Below, piece after piece: positions 24,298 to 32,727 of a DNA stretch of 64,000 nucleotides. Positions within the stretch are counted from its first letter, which is position 1, and each line of letters opens with the position of its first letter. The notes under the pieces were generated by a model. That model saw only the letters and a program-made list of their open reading frames with translations, did not search any database and was not told the origin of the DNA. A program made the translations under genes and the position numbers. Source of the stretch: Actinocatenispora rupis. GTDB taxonomy: Bacteria > Actinomycetota > Actinomycetes > Mycobacteriales > Micromonosporaceae. Where the stretch lies: positions 1-64,000 of the forward strand of contig NZ_BOMB01000009.1 in NCBI RefSeq assembly GCF_016861975.1, in the 5' to 3' direction.

Positions 24298-26100
24298 GTG
24301 GCCGTAGCGGGTGGTGACGGGGTACGCGAACTGGTGGCGCCGCCGCCCGACCCCGCGGCCGAGCGCGCGCCGACCGGTACCGGCCGGCTGTGGCGGGTCG
24401 GCCGGCACGTGCTCGTCCTCGGCTGCTACCTGGCGCTCGCGGTGTGGGTGACGAGCGGCCTGTGGGCGTCGCCGGACACCCGGGCGTTGACCGTCGACCC
24501 GGTGGACCAGTCGTTCATGGAGTGGGCGCTGGCGTACGGGGTGCACGTGGTGCGGCACCTGGGCGACCCGTTCTACACGACCCTGGTCAACGCCCCGGTC
24601 GGCGCGAACATGATGGCCAACACCTCGATGCTGTTCCCCGGCGTCGTCCTGGCACCGGTGACGCTGCTGTTCGGCCCCGCCGTCTCCTTCGTACTCCTGG
24701 AGACGCTGGCGCTGGCCGGCACCGCCGCCGCCTGGTACCTGGTGTTCCGGCGGCGGTTGGGCGTGTCGTGGGGCGCGGCGGCGCTCGGAGCCGGGTTGTG
24801 CGGGTTCGCGCCCGGCATGGTGGCGCTGTCGAACACGCACGTGCACATCACCGCGCTGTTCCTGGCTCCTTTCATCGTGTCGCTCGTACTGCCGGGCGAC
24901 GTGGAGGGCTGGCGGCGGTCGGTGGGTCGCGGCGCGCTGCTCGGCGTCCTGCTGACGCTCCAGGGCCTCACCGGCATGGAGTCCCTGCTGTCGATCGCGC
25001 TCGGCACCGGCACCTTCGTCCTGGTGTACGCGCTGCTCGACGTGCCCCGCGCCCGCCGCCTCGCCCGCACCTTCCTGGTACGCGCCGGCACCGGGCTGGT
25101 GGTGTCCGTCGTGCTGCTCGGGTACCCGCTGTGGATGATGGTCGCCGGCCCCGGCCACACGACCGGGACGCCGTGGGTGATCAGCGCCTCGGGCACCGAC
25201 GTCGGCTCCTGGCTGTGGTACGGGTCGTTCGCGCTGGCGGGCGGCCCGGAACGGGCGTCGCTGGCGTACGCGGTGAATCCGATCGAGGAGACCGGTTTCC
25301 TCGGGATCGGGCTGGCCGCGCTGCTGCTCGTGCTCGCCGTACGGTTGTGGCGCGACCGTACCGCCCGCGCCCTCGTCCTGACCGGCCTGGTGTTCGTCGT
25401 CCTCAGCTTCGGTACGGAGATCGTCGTGTTCGGGGTGCGGACCGGGATTCCGGCGCCGTGGGCGCTGCTGGCGAAGGTGCCGCTGCTGGAGCAGGCGCTG
25501 CCGGACCGGGTGGCGCTGGTCGCGGTGACCGCGTTCGGCGCGCTGCTCGCGCTCGGCGTCGACCACGCGCGGCGCACCGGCGTGCGCCGCCCGGTCCGGT
25601 ACGGGGTGCTCGCGCTCGCGCTGGTGCCGATCCTGCCGGTGCCGCTGCCGACGCAGTACCGGGATCCGATCCCGACGTTCTTCACCGCCGGCACCTGGCG
25701 GGCGTACGTGCGGCCCGGGCACACGATGCTGCCCGTACCGATGCTGCGGTCGGTGGACCGGCGCGGCCAGCGCTGGTCGTCCGGTACCGGGGACGAGATC
25801 GCCATGCCCGGCGGCGCGATCATGATCCCGGTCGACGGCGGCCAGGCGAACTGGGGCGTCCCGCGCAGCGACCTGACGCGGATGCTCGCCCGGGTCAGTA
25901 CGACCGGGCGGAAGCCGCCTATCACCGCCGCCGCCCGGGCGAACTCCCGGCGCGACCTCGTCGCCGCCCGTACCGACGTGGTGGTGCTCGACCCGCACAC
26001 CGGGCACACCGCCGCGGTCCGCGCCACCATCGACGCCGTACTCGGCCATCCCGGCCGGTACGTCGGCGGCGTCTGGGTCTGGCGCACCGGCCTCGCCTGA
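24298..26100 (+). CDS. Polytopic membrane protein, GT-C glycosyltransferase-like
   Basis: A 600-residue membrane protein with a short cytoplasmic N-terminus and about eleven hydrophobic segments, then a C-terminal soluble part from about residue 470. The early loop T-V-D-P-V-D-Q-S-F-M-E-W-A-L between helices 1 and 2 holds acidic residues where GT-C enzymes keep their catalytic Asp. I do not recognise a defined family; a lipid-linked sugar transferase or cell-wall role is a guess. GTG 24298 follows GAGGGG. The next gene encodes a secreted protein. Confidence 0.7.
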   Translation: MAVAGGDGVRELVAPPPDPAAERAPTGTGRLWRVGRHVLVLGCYLALAVWVTSGLWASPDTRALTVDPVDQSFMEWALAYGVHVVRHLGDPFYTTLVNAPVGANMMANTSMLFPGVVLAPVTLLFGPAVSFVLLETLALAGTAAAWYLVFRRRLGVSWGAAALGAGLCGFAPGMVALSNTHVHITALFLAPFIVSLVLPGDVEGWRRSVGRGALLGVLLTLQGLTGMESLLSIALGTGTFVLVYALLDVPRARRLARTFLVRAGTGLVVSVVLLGYPLWMMVAGPGHTTGTPWVISASGTDVGSWLWYGSFALAGGPERASLAYAVNPIEETGFLGIGLAALLLVLAVRLWRDRTARALVLTGLVFVVLSFGTEIVVFGVRTGIPAPWALLAKVPLLEQALPDRVALVAVTAFGALLALGVDHARRTGVRRPVRYGVLALALVPILPVPLPTQYRDPIPTFFTAGTWRAYVRPGHTMLPVPMLRSVDRRGQRWSSGTGDEIAMPGGAIMIPVDGGQANWGVPRSDLTRMLARVSTTGRKPPITAAARANSRRDLVAARTDVVVLDPHTGHTAAVRATIDAVLGHPGRYVGGVWVWRTGLA

Positions 26101-26111
26101 CGCCGAGCCCC

Positions 26112-26182
26112 ACGCCGCGAGCCCGACGCCGCCAGCGCGACGCGGGCGTGACGCCGCGAGCCCGACGCAGCGGGCGTGACGC
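26112..26182. repeat. Interleaved direct repeats downstream of the membrane-protein gene
   Basis: An 18-bp unit (ACGCCGCGAGCCCGACGC) lies at 26112-26129 and again at 26151-26168. A second unit, CGGGCGTGACGC, lies at 26143-26154 and 26171-26182. The array fills most of the gap between two genes. No stem with a T-tract is evident. Confidence 0.85.
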
Positions 26183-26282
26183 TCGGCGTGACCGTCGCGG
26201 GCAAGGGCGCGACCGGTCCGTGCATGGACCCGCGACCCGACCCGCCAGTACGGTCCGGTCAGGTCGGTCGAAAGGGGACGCC

Positions 26283-27548
26283 ATGCGCAGGATCCGGGCC
26301 GTACTCGCCGTTGCCGCCGCCGTACTCGCCGCCCTCGGTGCGGGGCAGGCCGCCGCGGGTGCGGTGATCACCCCGAACGCGGCGGCGTTCGCGCACATCG
26401 ACGCGTCGGGCTTCACGCTCGACCCGGAGTCCACCGCCGCCTCGTACCAGGGGCTGGTGGGGCGGTTGGAGCAGGACTCCCGCATCCGCACCACCACGCT
26501 CGACGCGGTGCTCGGCTCCGGTGTGGTCCGCACCGGGACCTGGCCGCTGTGCCACACCACGCACCTGTCCACGACGTACACGCCGTCCGGGTTCTGCTGG
26601 GACCACGACGACGACACCACCGACTACTGGGTACCGCAGGGCGTCACGGGGTCCGGCGACGCGTCGTCCACCGGGTACGTGGACGGCAAGCGGCTGGTGG
26701 CGGCGAGCTGGCACGCGCCGTCGGACGCGTTCGCCCGGGTCAGCATCGCGGACTTCACGAAGCCGTCCGCGGGCGTGCCCTACCACCACCTGCTGCTCGT
26801 CGAGCCGTACGTCGACGCGTCCGGGCAGCCCAACTTCCGCTCGGTGCAGAACGTGCACGCCGACGGCCTGATGTGGTACGGGAACCGGCTGTTCCTCGCC
26901 ACCGGTACCCGGTTGCAGGTGTTCAGCCTCGACCACGTCTGGCAGACCGGCACCAGCGGCACGAACGCCGGCAACGTCGGCCTGTACCCCGACGGCGCGT
27001 ACGCCCGGTGGCACGCGTGGGCGCTGCCGATGATCGCCGAGTACCGGACGGTGTGGGGGCCGAACGGCGGCTGGGTGTCCTGCGCCTCCGCCTCCGGTAC
27101 GACACCGTGCCTGAACTCGATCAGCCTCGCCCCGGACCGCAGGTCGTTCGTCACAGCCGAGTACTACAGCGCCGCGGCCGCCGGCGGTCGGGTGATCCGC
27201 TGGCCGCTCGTCGACACGACCACCGGACTGCCGGAGACCGGCGTCGTGCACGCGACCGAGGCGTACGTCTCGCCGATCTGGCACATGCAGGGCGCCGCGA
27301 CCGACGGCACCGCGTTCTACCTGACCGGCGACTGCCCCGGTACGCCGCCGTCCGGCACCGACCCGAACGACTGGGTGTGCATCCACAAGGCGCTGCCCGA
27401 CCAGGCGCCGCACGTCCTCACCCAGGGCCCACCCCTCACCCAGAACCTCTCGTACTGGCCGCAGACCGGTGAACTGTGGGGCATCAACGAGCGCATCAAC
27501 ACCACCGCGGGCGCCCGCGTCGTGTTCAAGATCTACCCCAACGCCTGA
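26283..27548 (+). CDS. Secreted protein of unknown function
   Basis: A 421-residue protein with a Sec-type signal (M-R-R-I-R then an Ala/Leu/Val core, cleavage probably near A-G-A around residue 26). The mature part has many Trp, Tyr and Asp residues and repeated short beta-strand-like segments, such as D-G-L-M-W-Y-G-N-R-L-F-L-A-T and I-S-L-A-P-D-R-R-S-F-V, which look like beta-propeller blades. Cysteines come in likely disulfide pairs. No catalytic motif was recognised. AAAGGGG precedes the ATG. Confidence 0.8.
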   Translation: MRRIRAVLAVAAAVLAALGAGQAAAGAVITPNAAAFAHIDASGFTLDPESTAASYQGLVGRLEQDSRIRTTTLDAVLGSGVVRTGTWPLCHTTHLSTTYTPSGFCWDHDDDTTDYWVPQGVTGSGDASSTGYVDGKRLVAASWHAPSDAFARVSIADFTKPSAGVPYHHLLLVEPYVDASGQPNFRSVQNVHADGLMWYGNRLFLATGTRLQVFSLDHVWQTGTSGTNAGNVGLYPDGAYARWHAWALPMIAEYRTVWGPNGGWVSCASASGTTPCLNSISLAPDRRSFVTAEYYSAAAAGGRVIRWPLVDTTTGLPETGVVHATEAYVSPIWHMQGAATDGTAFYLTGDCPGTPPSGTDPNDWVCIHKALPDQAPHVLTQGPPLTQNLSYWPQTGELWGINERINTTAGARVVFKIYPNA

Positions 27549-27669
27549 CCATCCTCCACAGCGGACGGGGGTTCGCATTATCCACAGTGGACAGATGTCC
27601 GCGCCGTCCACCGCGGACCGCATGCCGCGCAACGGTAATGCGGTGGACAGCGTGCCTAGGCTGGACGGC

Positions 27670-28122
27670 ATGGGCAGACGTGATCCGGCCGAGCGCAAGC
27701 GACTCGACTACCTGCGCGACCGCCGCAACTGGTACGGGGAGAACGACAAGTGCTCCCGGCGCGCCGTGCGGTTCCGCAAGGCTGCCCGGCACCGGTCGGA
27801 CCGGCGGCACGTGCACGCGGGCCTCGACGCGGTCGGCGAGCGGCCGGACGTCGACCTCGCCGAGGAGGTCGAGATCCGCACTGCGCGGCGGCGTCCGGCC
27901 ACCTGGCGCAAGTACGCGGACGAGCCGCTGGCGAACGTGCTGACGTACCAGGTGGCGCGGCGGGCCGGGGCGGGGATGACCGGGCGGGACCGCGCCGAGG
28001 CGACGATCGCGGGGATCCGGTCCCGGCTGGGGGTGCCGGACGACGGCCGGATGCCGTGCCTGGACGAGCGGACCTGGCACCGGCGCGGTGCGATCGAGCG
28101 CTGGCTCGCCCCGCGCCGCTGA
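27670..28122 (+). CDS. Small basic protein of unknown function
   Basis: A 150-residue, strongly basic protein rich in Arg, with M-G-R-R-D-P-A-E-R-K-R-L-D-Y-L-R-D at the start and a paired W-R-K-Y / W-H-R-R-G-A-I pattern later. It lacks a signal peptide or membrane segment and could bind nucleic acid. ATG 27670 is the first start consistent with the genome's codon bias; the ribosome binding site is weak (AGGCTGGA). A DnaA-box-like palindrome lies upstream at 27580. Confidence 0.7.
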   Translation: MGRRDPAERKRLDYLRDRRNWYGENDKCSRRAVRFRKAARHRSDRRHVHAGLDAVGERPDVDLAEEVEIRTARRRPATWRKYADEPLANVLTYQVARRAGAGMTGRDRAEATIAGIRSRLGVPDDGRMPCLDERTWHRRGAIERWLAPRR

Positions 28123-28126
28123 CACG

Positions 28127-29317
28127 TCAGGCCGCCGCGGGATAGTCCGGCAGGTCCGGCGCGGTGGCCAGCGACGCGGTGCTGCGGATCAGCATCCGCT
28201 GCGCGGCTCGCCGGCTCAGCAGGGCGTTGCGGAAGCGCAGGCCGAGTCCGCTGCTCGGGGCGAGGAAGTGCCCCGGGTTGGCGCCCTTCTGCCACCGCGC
28301 CGCGTACGACCGGAGCCGCTGCTCGTACGCCGGGAGCGCGACGCGGTGGTCGCCGCCGGCCGCGGCCAGCTCGCCGGCGAGGACGTACGCGCCGACCACG
28401 CCGGTGCCGACGCCCATCCCGCCGAGCGTCACGCCCCACGCCGCGTCGCCGAGCAGCGCCGTACGGCCGGCGGTCCAGTGCGGCACGTGCGCGCGGCTGA
28501 TCGCGTCGAAGTACAGCTCGGGCGCGTCGCGCAGGCCGGCGAGCAGGTCCGGCACGTGCCACCCCATCCCGTCGAGCGCCGCGGCGACGACCCGCTTCTG
28601 CGCCTCCACGTCCTGCCAGTCGTACTGGCGGCGTGGCGCGGTGAACACCGCCATGGCGCCGGCCGTACCGGGGTCGCGGAGGTCGGCGGCGACGGACGCC
28701 ATCCGCCCCGGCACGTTGTACTGCCGCGGCGTGGCGTCGGCGCCCAGCGTGTTCGGCATGTCCCAGCCGGCGATGCAGTAGCCGAGGTGCTTGACGAACC
28801 CCTCCTCCGGCCCGTACGCGAGGGCGCGGACGCCGGAGTGCAGCCCGTCGGCGCCGACGACCAGGTCCACGGTGCGCGACGGGCCGTGCCGGAAGTCGAC
28901 GTGTACGCCGTCGGCGGCCTCGGTCAGCGCGGTGATCCGGTCGCCGAACACGTACTCGGTGGTCTCGGCGCTGCGCTCGACGAAGACGCGGGACAGGTCG
29001 CGCCGGTGCACCTCGATGTCGCCGCCGGCCCACTCGGCGGGCAGCGTGTAGATCACCCGGTCGTGCTCGTCGACGGTGGTCATGGCGCCGCCGTGGGTCT
29101 GGAGCGCGCGCAGCTCGTCGAGTACGCCCATGCGGTCGAGGACGGACAGGTGGGTGGGCCCGCGGAAGTCGACCGCGAAGCCGCTGGTGCGCAACGCCGG
29201 CGCGGCCTCGACCACGGTGACGCTCGCCCCGTGCCGCCCCATCCAGTACGCGCAGGCGGGTCCGGCCACGCCGGCGCCGGAAATCAGGATTCGCTTGCCC
29301 TGCAACGGACGTGCCAT
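28127..29317 (-). CDS. FAD-dependent monooxygenase (group A, TetX-like)
   Basis: A 396-residue class A flavoprotein monooxygenase. The Rossmann motif is I-S-G-A-G-V-A-G-P-A near residue 16, the DG motif is V-V-G-A-D-G-L-H-S, and the GD motif is A-L-L-G-D-A-A-W-G-V. It resembles enzymes that hydroxylate aromatic or antibiotic substrates, including TetX-type resistance proteins, but substrate is unknown. GGGGAG precedes the ATG. It is divergent from a TetR gene with an operator-like dyad between. Confidence 0.88.
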   Translation of the reverse strand: MARPLQGKRILISGAGVAGPACAYWMGRHGASVTVVEAAPALRTSGFAVDFRGPTHLSVLDRMGVLDELRALQTHGGAMTTVDEHDRVIYTLPAEWAGGDIEVHRRDLSRVFVERSAETTEYVFGDRITALTEAADGVHVDFRHGPSRTVDLVVGADGLHSGVRALAYGPEEGFVKHLGYCIAGWDMPNTLGADATPRQYNVPGRMASVAADLRDPGTAGAMAVFTAPRRQYDWQDVEAQKRVVAAALDGMGWHVPDLLAGLRDAPELYFDAISRAHVPHWTAGRTALLGDAAWGVTLGGMGVGTGVVGAYVLAGELAAAGGDHRVALPAYEQRLRSYAARWQKGANPGHFLAPSSGLGLRFRNALLSRRAAQRMLIRSTASLATAPDLPDYPAAA

Positions 29318-29339
29318 GTCGGCTCCCCAGATCAAGAAC

Positions 29340-29365
29340 TGTGTCCCTTGGATACAGATTACTAT
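29340..29365. promoter_or_regulatory. Operator-like dyad and -10 element between monooxygenase and TetR
   Basis: TGTGTCC-CTT-GGATACA (29340-29356) is a near-perfect dyad with one mismatch in seven. TACTAT at 29360-29365 resembles a -10 box for the rightward TetR gene, whose start is 36 bp further on. The interval is much more A+T-rich than its flanks. Interpretation as the TetR operator is inference. Confidence 0.55.
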
Positions 29366-29400
29366 AGACGCAGATTTTCTCCGGACGCAAGGGAGTCACG

Positions 29401-30105
29401 ATGGGGTACGCCGACGGCAAGGCGGTCGCGCTGCTGTGGGGTGGGCGCGGTGCGCCGCGGCGCGGGCCGAAGCCGACGCTGACGCTGGCCGACATCTCCG
29501 CCGCCGGGATCGCCGTCGCGGACGCGGAGGGCGTCGCCGCCGTGACGATGCAACGGGTCGCCGAATCCCTCGGCGTCACCAAGATGGCCCTCTACCGGTA
29601 CGTTCCGGGCAAGTCCGAGCTGGTCGCGCTGATGACCGACGCCGCGATCGGCGAACCGCCCGAGCTGACCGGCGACGGCTGGCGGCCCCGGCTGGCCGAG
29701 TGGGCGCGGCGGATGTTCGCCGAGTTCTGGCGGCACCCGTGGGCGCTGGAGACCACCATCGGCCCCCGCGTGATGGGCCCCAACGAACTGTCCTGGCTGG
29801 ACGCGGCGATCGCCGCGCTCGACGGCACCGGGCTCGACGGCGCCGACGCCATGGACGCCGCGGTGACCATCGTCGGGCACATCCGGATGGTGGCGCAGCA
29901 GGGCGTCGCGTCCCCGGCCGACAACGCGGAGCAGGCGATGGACGCCGCGATGGTCGAGCTGCTGCGCGGCCACGAGGCCGACTTCCCGGCCCTGACCGCC
30001 GCGCTGGAATCGGCCAGCCGCAGCGGAAAGCAGGGCCGGGCGTTCGAGTTCGGGCTGGACCGGATCCTCGACGGCATCGCCCACCTCGTCGGTACCCGCG
30101 GCTGA
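29401..30105 (+). CDS. TetR family regulator with TetR-class C-terminal domain
   Basis: A 234-residue repressor. The helix-turn-helix is V-T-M-Q-R-V-A-E-S-L-G-V-T-K-M-A-L-Y-R-Y-V-P-G-K, typical of the subfamily with a TetR_C domain. The N-terminal extension has G-R-G-A-P-R-R-G-P-K-P. GGGAG precedes ATG 29401. It most likely represses the divergent flavin monooxygenase and itself. Confidence 0.9.
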   Translation: MGYADGKAVALLWGGRGAPRRGPKPTLTLADISAAGIAVADAEGVAAVTMQRVAESLGVTKMALYRYVPGKSELVALMTDAAIGEPPELTGDGWRPRLAEWARRMFAEFWRHPWALETTIGPRVMGPNELSWLDAAIAALDGTGLDGADAMDAAVTIVGHIRMVAQQGVASPADNAEQAMDAAMVELLRGHEADFPALTAALESASRSGKQGRAFEFGLDRILDGIAHLVGTRG

Positions 30106-30114
30106 TCGCCTACG

Positions 30115-30768
30115 GTGTCCGGCGTGGACGAGGTGGCGGACCTGCCCGCGCTGGTGGACCGGGCGCGGCGGCTGGCGGTACGACCCGGGCCGGCGCTGCT
30201 CGGCATCACCGGTGCGCCCGCGGCCGGCAAGAGTACGCTCGCCGCGGCCGTGGTCGCCGCCGTCGACGGGGCCGTACTCGTGCCGATGGACGGGTTCCAC
30301 CTGGCGAACGCCGAACTGGACCGGCTCGGCCGGCGGGACCGCAAGGGCGCGCCCGACACGTTCGACGCCGCCGGGTACGTGGCGGTCCTGCGCCGCATCC
30401 GGTACGGCACCGACCCGGTGGTGTACGCGCCGCGGTTCCACCGCGAGGTCGAGGAGTCGTACGCGGGGGAGATCGCGGTCGAGCGGGCGCGGACCCGGCT
30501 CGTCGTCACGGAGGGGAACTACCTGCTGCTGCCGACCGGACCGTGGTCGCCGGTCGCCGGCCTCCTCGACGAGTCCTGGTACGTGGAGCTGGCCGACGAG
30601 GTACGGCTGCGGCGCCTCGTCGACCGGCACGTCGCGTACGGCCGGGAGCCGGCGGCGGCGCGCGCCTGGGCCTGCGGTACCGACCAGGTCAACGCGGAGC
30701 TGGTCGCGACCACGCGCGGCCTGGCGGATCTGGTGGTACGACTGGATTCCGGGTCCGGTCAGGAGTAG
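30115..30768 (+). CDS. P-loop nucleoside/carbohydrate kinase-like protein
   Basis: A 217-residue protein of the uridine kinase/pantothenate kinase/phosphoribulokinase superfamily. Walker A is G-A-P-A-A-G-K-S-T near residue 34, followed by V-P-M-D-G-F-H-L and R-K-G-A-P-D-T-F-D, then V-V-T-E-G-N-Y-L-L. These match the YggC/frcK-like family, whose substrate is often unknown. It starts 9 bp after the TetR stop, at GTG 30115 or GTG 30124, with no clear ribosome binding site, so it may be cotranscribed. Confidence 0.86.
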   Translation: MSGVDEVADLPALVDRARRLAVRPGPALLGITGAPAAGKSTLAAAVVAAVDGAVLVPMDGFHLANAELDRLGRRDRKGAPDTFDAAGYVAVLRRIRYGTDPVVYAPRFHREVEESYAGEIAVERARTRLVVTEGNYLLLPTGPWSPVAGLLDESWYVELADEVRLRRLVDRHVAYGREPAAARAWACGTDQVNAELVATTRGLADLVVRLDSGSGQE

Positions 30769-30778
30769 CGGCCGGGGG

Positions 30779-30808
30779 CCGCGGCCGCCGCGGGTGCGAC
30801 GGCCGCGG
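30779..30808. terminator. Bidirectional hairpin between convergent genes
   Basis: CCGCGGCCG (30779-30787) pairs with CGGCCGCGG (30800-30808) around a 12-nt loop between convergent kinase and permease genes. There is no T-tract; termination is inferred from position. Confidence 0.5.
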
Positions 30809-30814
30809 CGGTGC

Positions 30815-31663
30815 TCACTTGATCCCGGACGAGACCTGGTTGCGGACGAAGTGCCGCTGGAACACCACGTACACGACGGCGACGGGGATCGTGGACAGCG
30901 TCGCCAGGGCGAGCTTCAGCGGGAACTGCTGCGCGCCCTGCAACGGTCCGGCGGTCAGCTGCGCGATCCCGAGCGTCAGCGTCTGGTACTTCGGATCGCT
31001 TGTGGCGACGAGGAAGTGGGTCAGCTCGTTCCACGAACCCTGGAACGACAGGATGCCCACGGTGATCAGCGACGGCCGCGCCAGCGGCACCATCACCTCC
31101 GCGAACGTGCGCAGCACGCCGGCGCCGTCGATCCGCGCCGCGTCCTCCAGCTCCGCCGGTACCTGCTCGAACGCGGTCTTCATCAGCATGATGCCGACCG
31201 CGTCGCACAACAGCGGCAGGATCATCCCGGAGTACGAGTCGAACATGCCGAGTTGCTTGAGTACCAGGAACTTCGGGATGAGCAGTACCACGCCCGGCAC
31301 GGCCATCACGGCCAGCACGCCGGCGGTGACGGCGCGGCGGCCGGGGAAGCGCAACCGGGCCAGGGCGTACCCGGCCATCGAGTCGATGACCAGGCGGCCG
31401 ACCGTCACCGACAGCGTCACCACGAACGAGTTGACGATCCACCGCACCAGCGGTACGTCGAGCGCCGTGTCGAAGCCGAACGCCTTGCCCCACGCGACGA
31501 GCGACAGCGGGTCCGGGATCAGCGACAGCGGGTGCGACGCCGCGTCCGGGTCGGTCTTGAGCGAGTTCGCCACCTGGATCAGGAACGGCCCCAGGTAGAG
31601 CACCGTGCCAACGGCGAGCAGCGCGTACCCGACGAGCCGGGCGTACCGTTTGCGTCCGGTCAT
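30815..31663 (-). CDS. Carbohydrate ABC transporter permease (MalG type)
   Basis: A 282-residue permease with six hydrophobic segments. The coupling loop E-L-E-D-A-A-R-I-D-G-A-G near residue 190 matches the EAA motif. Its ATG overlaps the preceding permease stop as ATGA. It forms the importer with the MalF-type permease and the lipoprotein; no ATPase gene is present locally, so it probably uses a shared MsiK-type ATPase as in other actinobacteria. Confidence 0.94.
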   Translation of the reverse strand: MTGRKRYARLVGYALLAVGTVLYLGPFLIQVANSLKTDPDAASHPLSLIPDPLSLVAWGKAFGFDTALDVPLVRWIVNSFVVTLSVTVGRLVIDSMAGYALARLRFPGRRAVTAGVLAVMAVPGVVLLIPKFLVLKQLGMFDSYSGMILPLLCDAVGIMLMKTAFEQVPAELEDAARIDGAGVLRTFAEVMVPLARPSLITVGILSFQGSWNELTHFLVATSDPKYQTLTLGIAQLTAGPLQGAQQFPLKLALATLSTIPVAVVYVVFQRHFVRNQVSSGIK

Positions 31664-32727
31664 GAGCGCTCCCGCCCGAACCAGCGCTGCACCGCGGTGA
31701 ACAGCACGATGATGGCGAACAGCACGAACGCGATCGCCGCGCCGCCGCCGAAGTTCCCGTCCCCGAAACTCGTCGTGTACGACAGGTACGCCGGCGTCAG
31801 CGTCGTCTTGCCGGGCGAGCCCTGCGACATCACGTACACCTGGTCGAAGACCTGCCAGCTGCCGATCAGCGCGAGCGTCACCACGAGGACCGTACTGCGG
31901 CGCATCAGCGGCAGCGTGACCCCGCGGAACCGTTGCCACGTGGACGCTCCGTCGACCAGCGCCGCCTCCTCCACCTGTACCGGGATGTTCTGCAGCCCGG
32001 ACAGGAAGAACAGCATGAACGTGCCGGACGACGACCACACGGTCAGCGCGATGATGGCGCACATCGCGACGGACGGACCGGCCAGCCAGTCCCACACGCT
32101 GAGCCCCATCCCTTGCGCCGCAAGCCATCCGGGCAGGTGCCCCGGGTCGACGAGGCCGGTGCCGGCCAGCACGATCTGCACCAGCCCGCGCGAGTCGGTG
32201 AACCAGGACGGGCCCTGGACGCCCACCAGGGACAGGATCGCGTTCACCGCGCCGCCGCCCTGGAACAGGAACAGGAACGTCACGCCGATGGCCACCGACG
32301 AGGTGATCGACGGGAAGTAGAACACGGTACGGAAGAAGCCGCGGCCGCGCAGGATCCGCTGGTTCACCACCAGCGCCAGGCCGAACGACAGCACCGTCAC
32401 CAGCGGTACGTCCAGGAGCACGTAGTAGAGCGTGTTGCGGACGCTGGTGGCGAAGTCGCGGCGGAGCAGGCCGTCGTGGCCGAGCAGTTCGGAGTAGTTG
32501 GCGCCGCCGACGAAGCGGGCGCTGCCGCTGAACGGGTTCGACTGCCCGTCCCAGTGCAGCAGGCTGACCCACAACGCCATCAGCATCGGCGCCACCAGGA
32601 ACAGCAGGATCACCAGTACGGCCGGCGCGCTGAACAGCACCCCGGCCCGACGCTGCCGTACGGTGTCGGGCGAGCGGCGCCGCCGGTGCACCGGCGGCGC
32701 GGCCCGTCGCGTCTGGAGGGCGACCAC
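31660..32727 (-). CDS. Carbohydrate ABC transporter permease (MalF type)
   Basis: A 355-residue permease with a basic N-terminal tail, six or more hydrophobic segments and the EAA-type loop V-E-E-A-A-L-V-D-G-A-S near residue 255. The GTG start shares one base with the stop of the substrate-binding gene. The 40-residue loop around V-D-P-G-H-L-P-G-W-L is longer than in most MalF-like proteins and would face outside. Confidence 0.94.
   Translation of the reverse strand: MVALQTRRAAPPVHRRRRSPDTVRQRRAGVLFSAPAVLVILLFLVAPMLMALWVSLLHWDGQSNPFSGSARFVGGANYSELLGHDGLLRRDFATSVRNTLYYVLLDVPLVTVLSFGLALVVNQRILRGRGFFRTVFYFPSITSSVAIGVTFLFLFQGGGAVNAILSLVGVQGPSWFTDSRGLVQIVLAGTGLVDPGHLPGWLAAQGMGLSVWDWLAGPSVAMCAIIALTVWSSSGTFMLFFLSGLQNIPVQVEEAALVDGASTWQRFRGVTLPLMRRSTVLVVTLALIGSWQVFDQVYVMSQGSPGKTTLTPAYLSYTTSFGDGNFGGGAAIAFVLFAIIVLFTAVQRWFGRERS

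Noticed and set aside
22807-26049. A 1080-residue minus-strand open frame over the MocR and membrane-protein genes.
   Set aside because: Antisense to genes with recognised motifs; residues are dominated by Gln, Arg, Pro and His as expected for a shadow frame.
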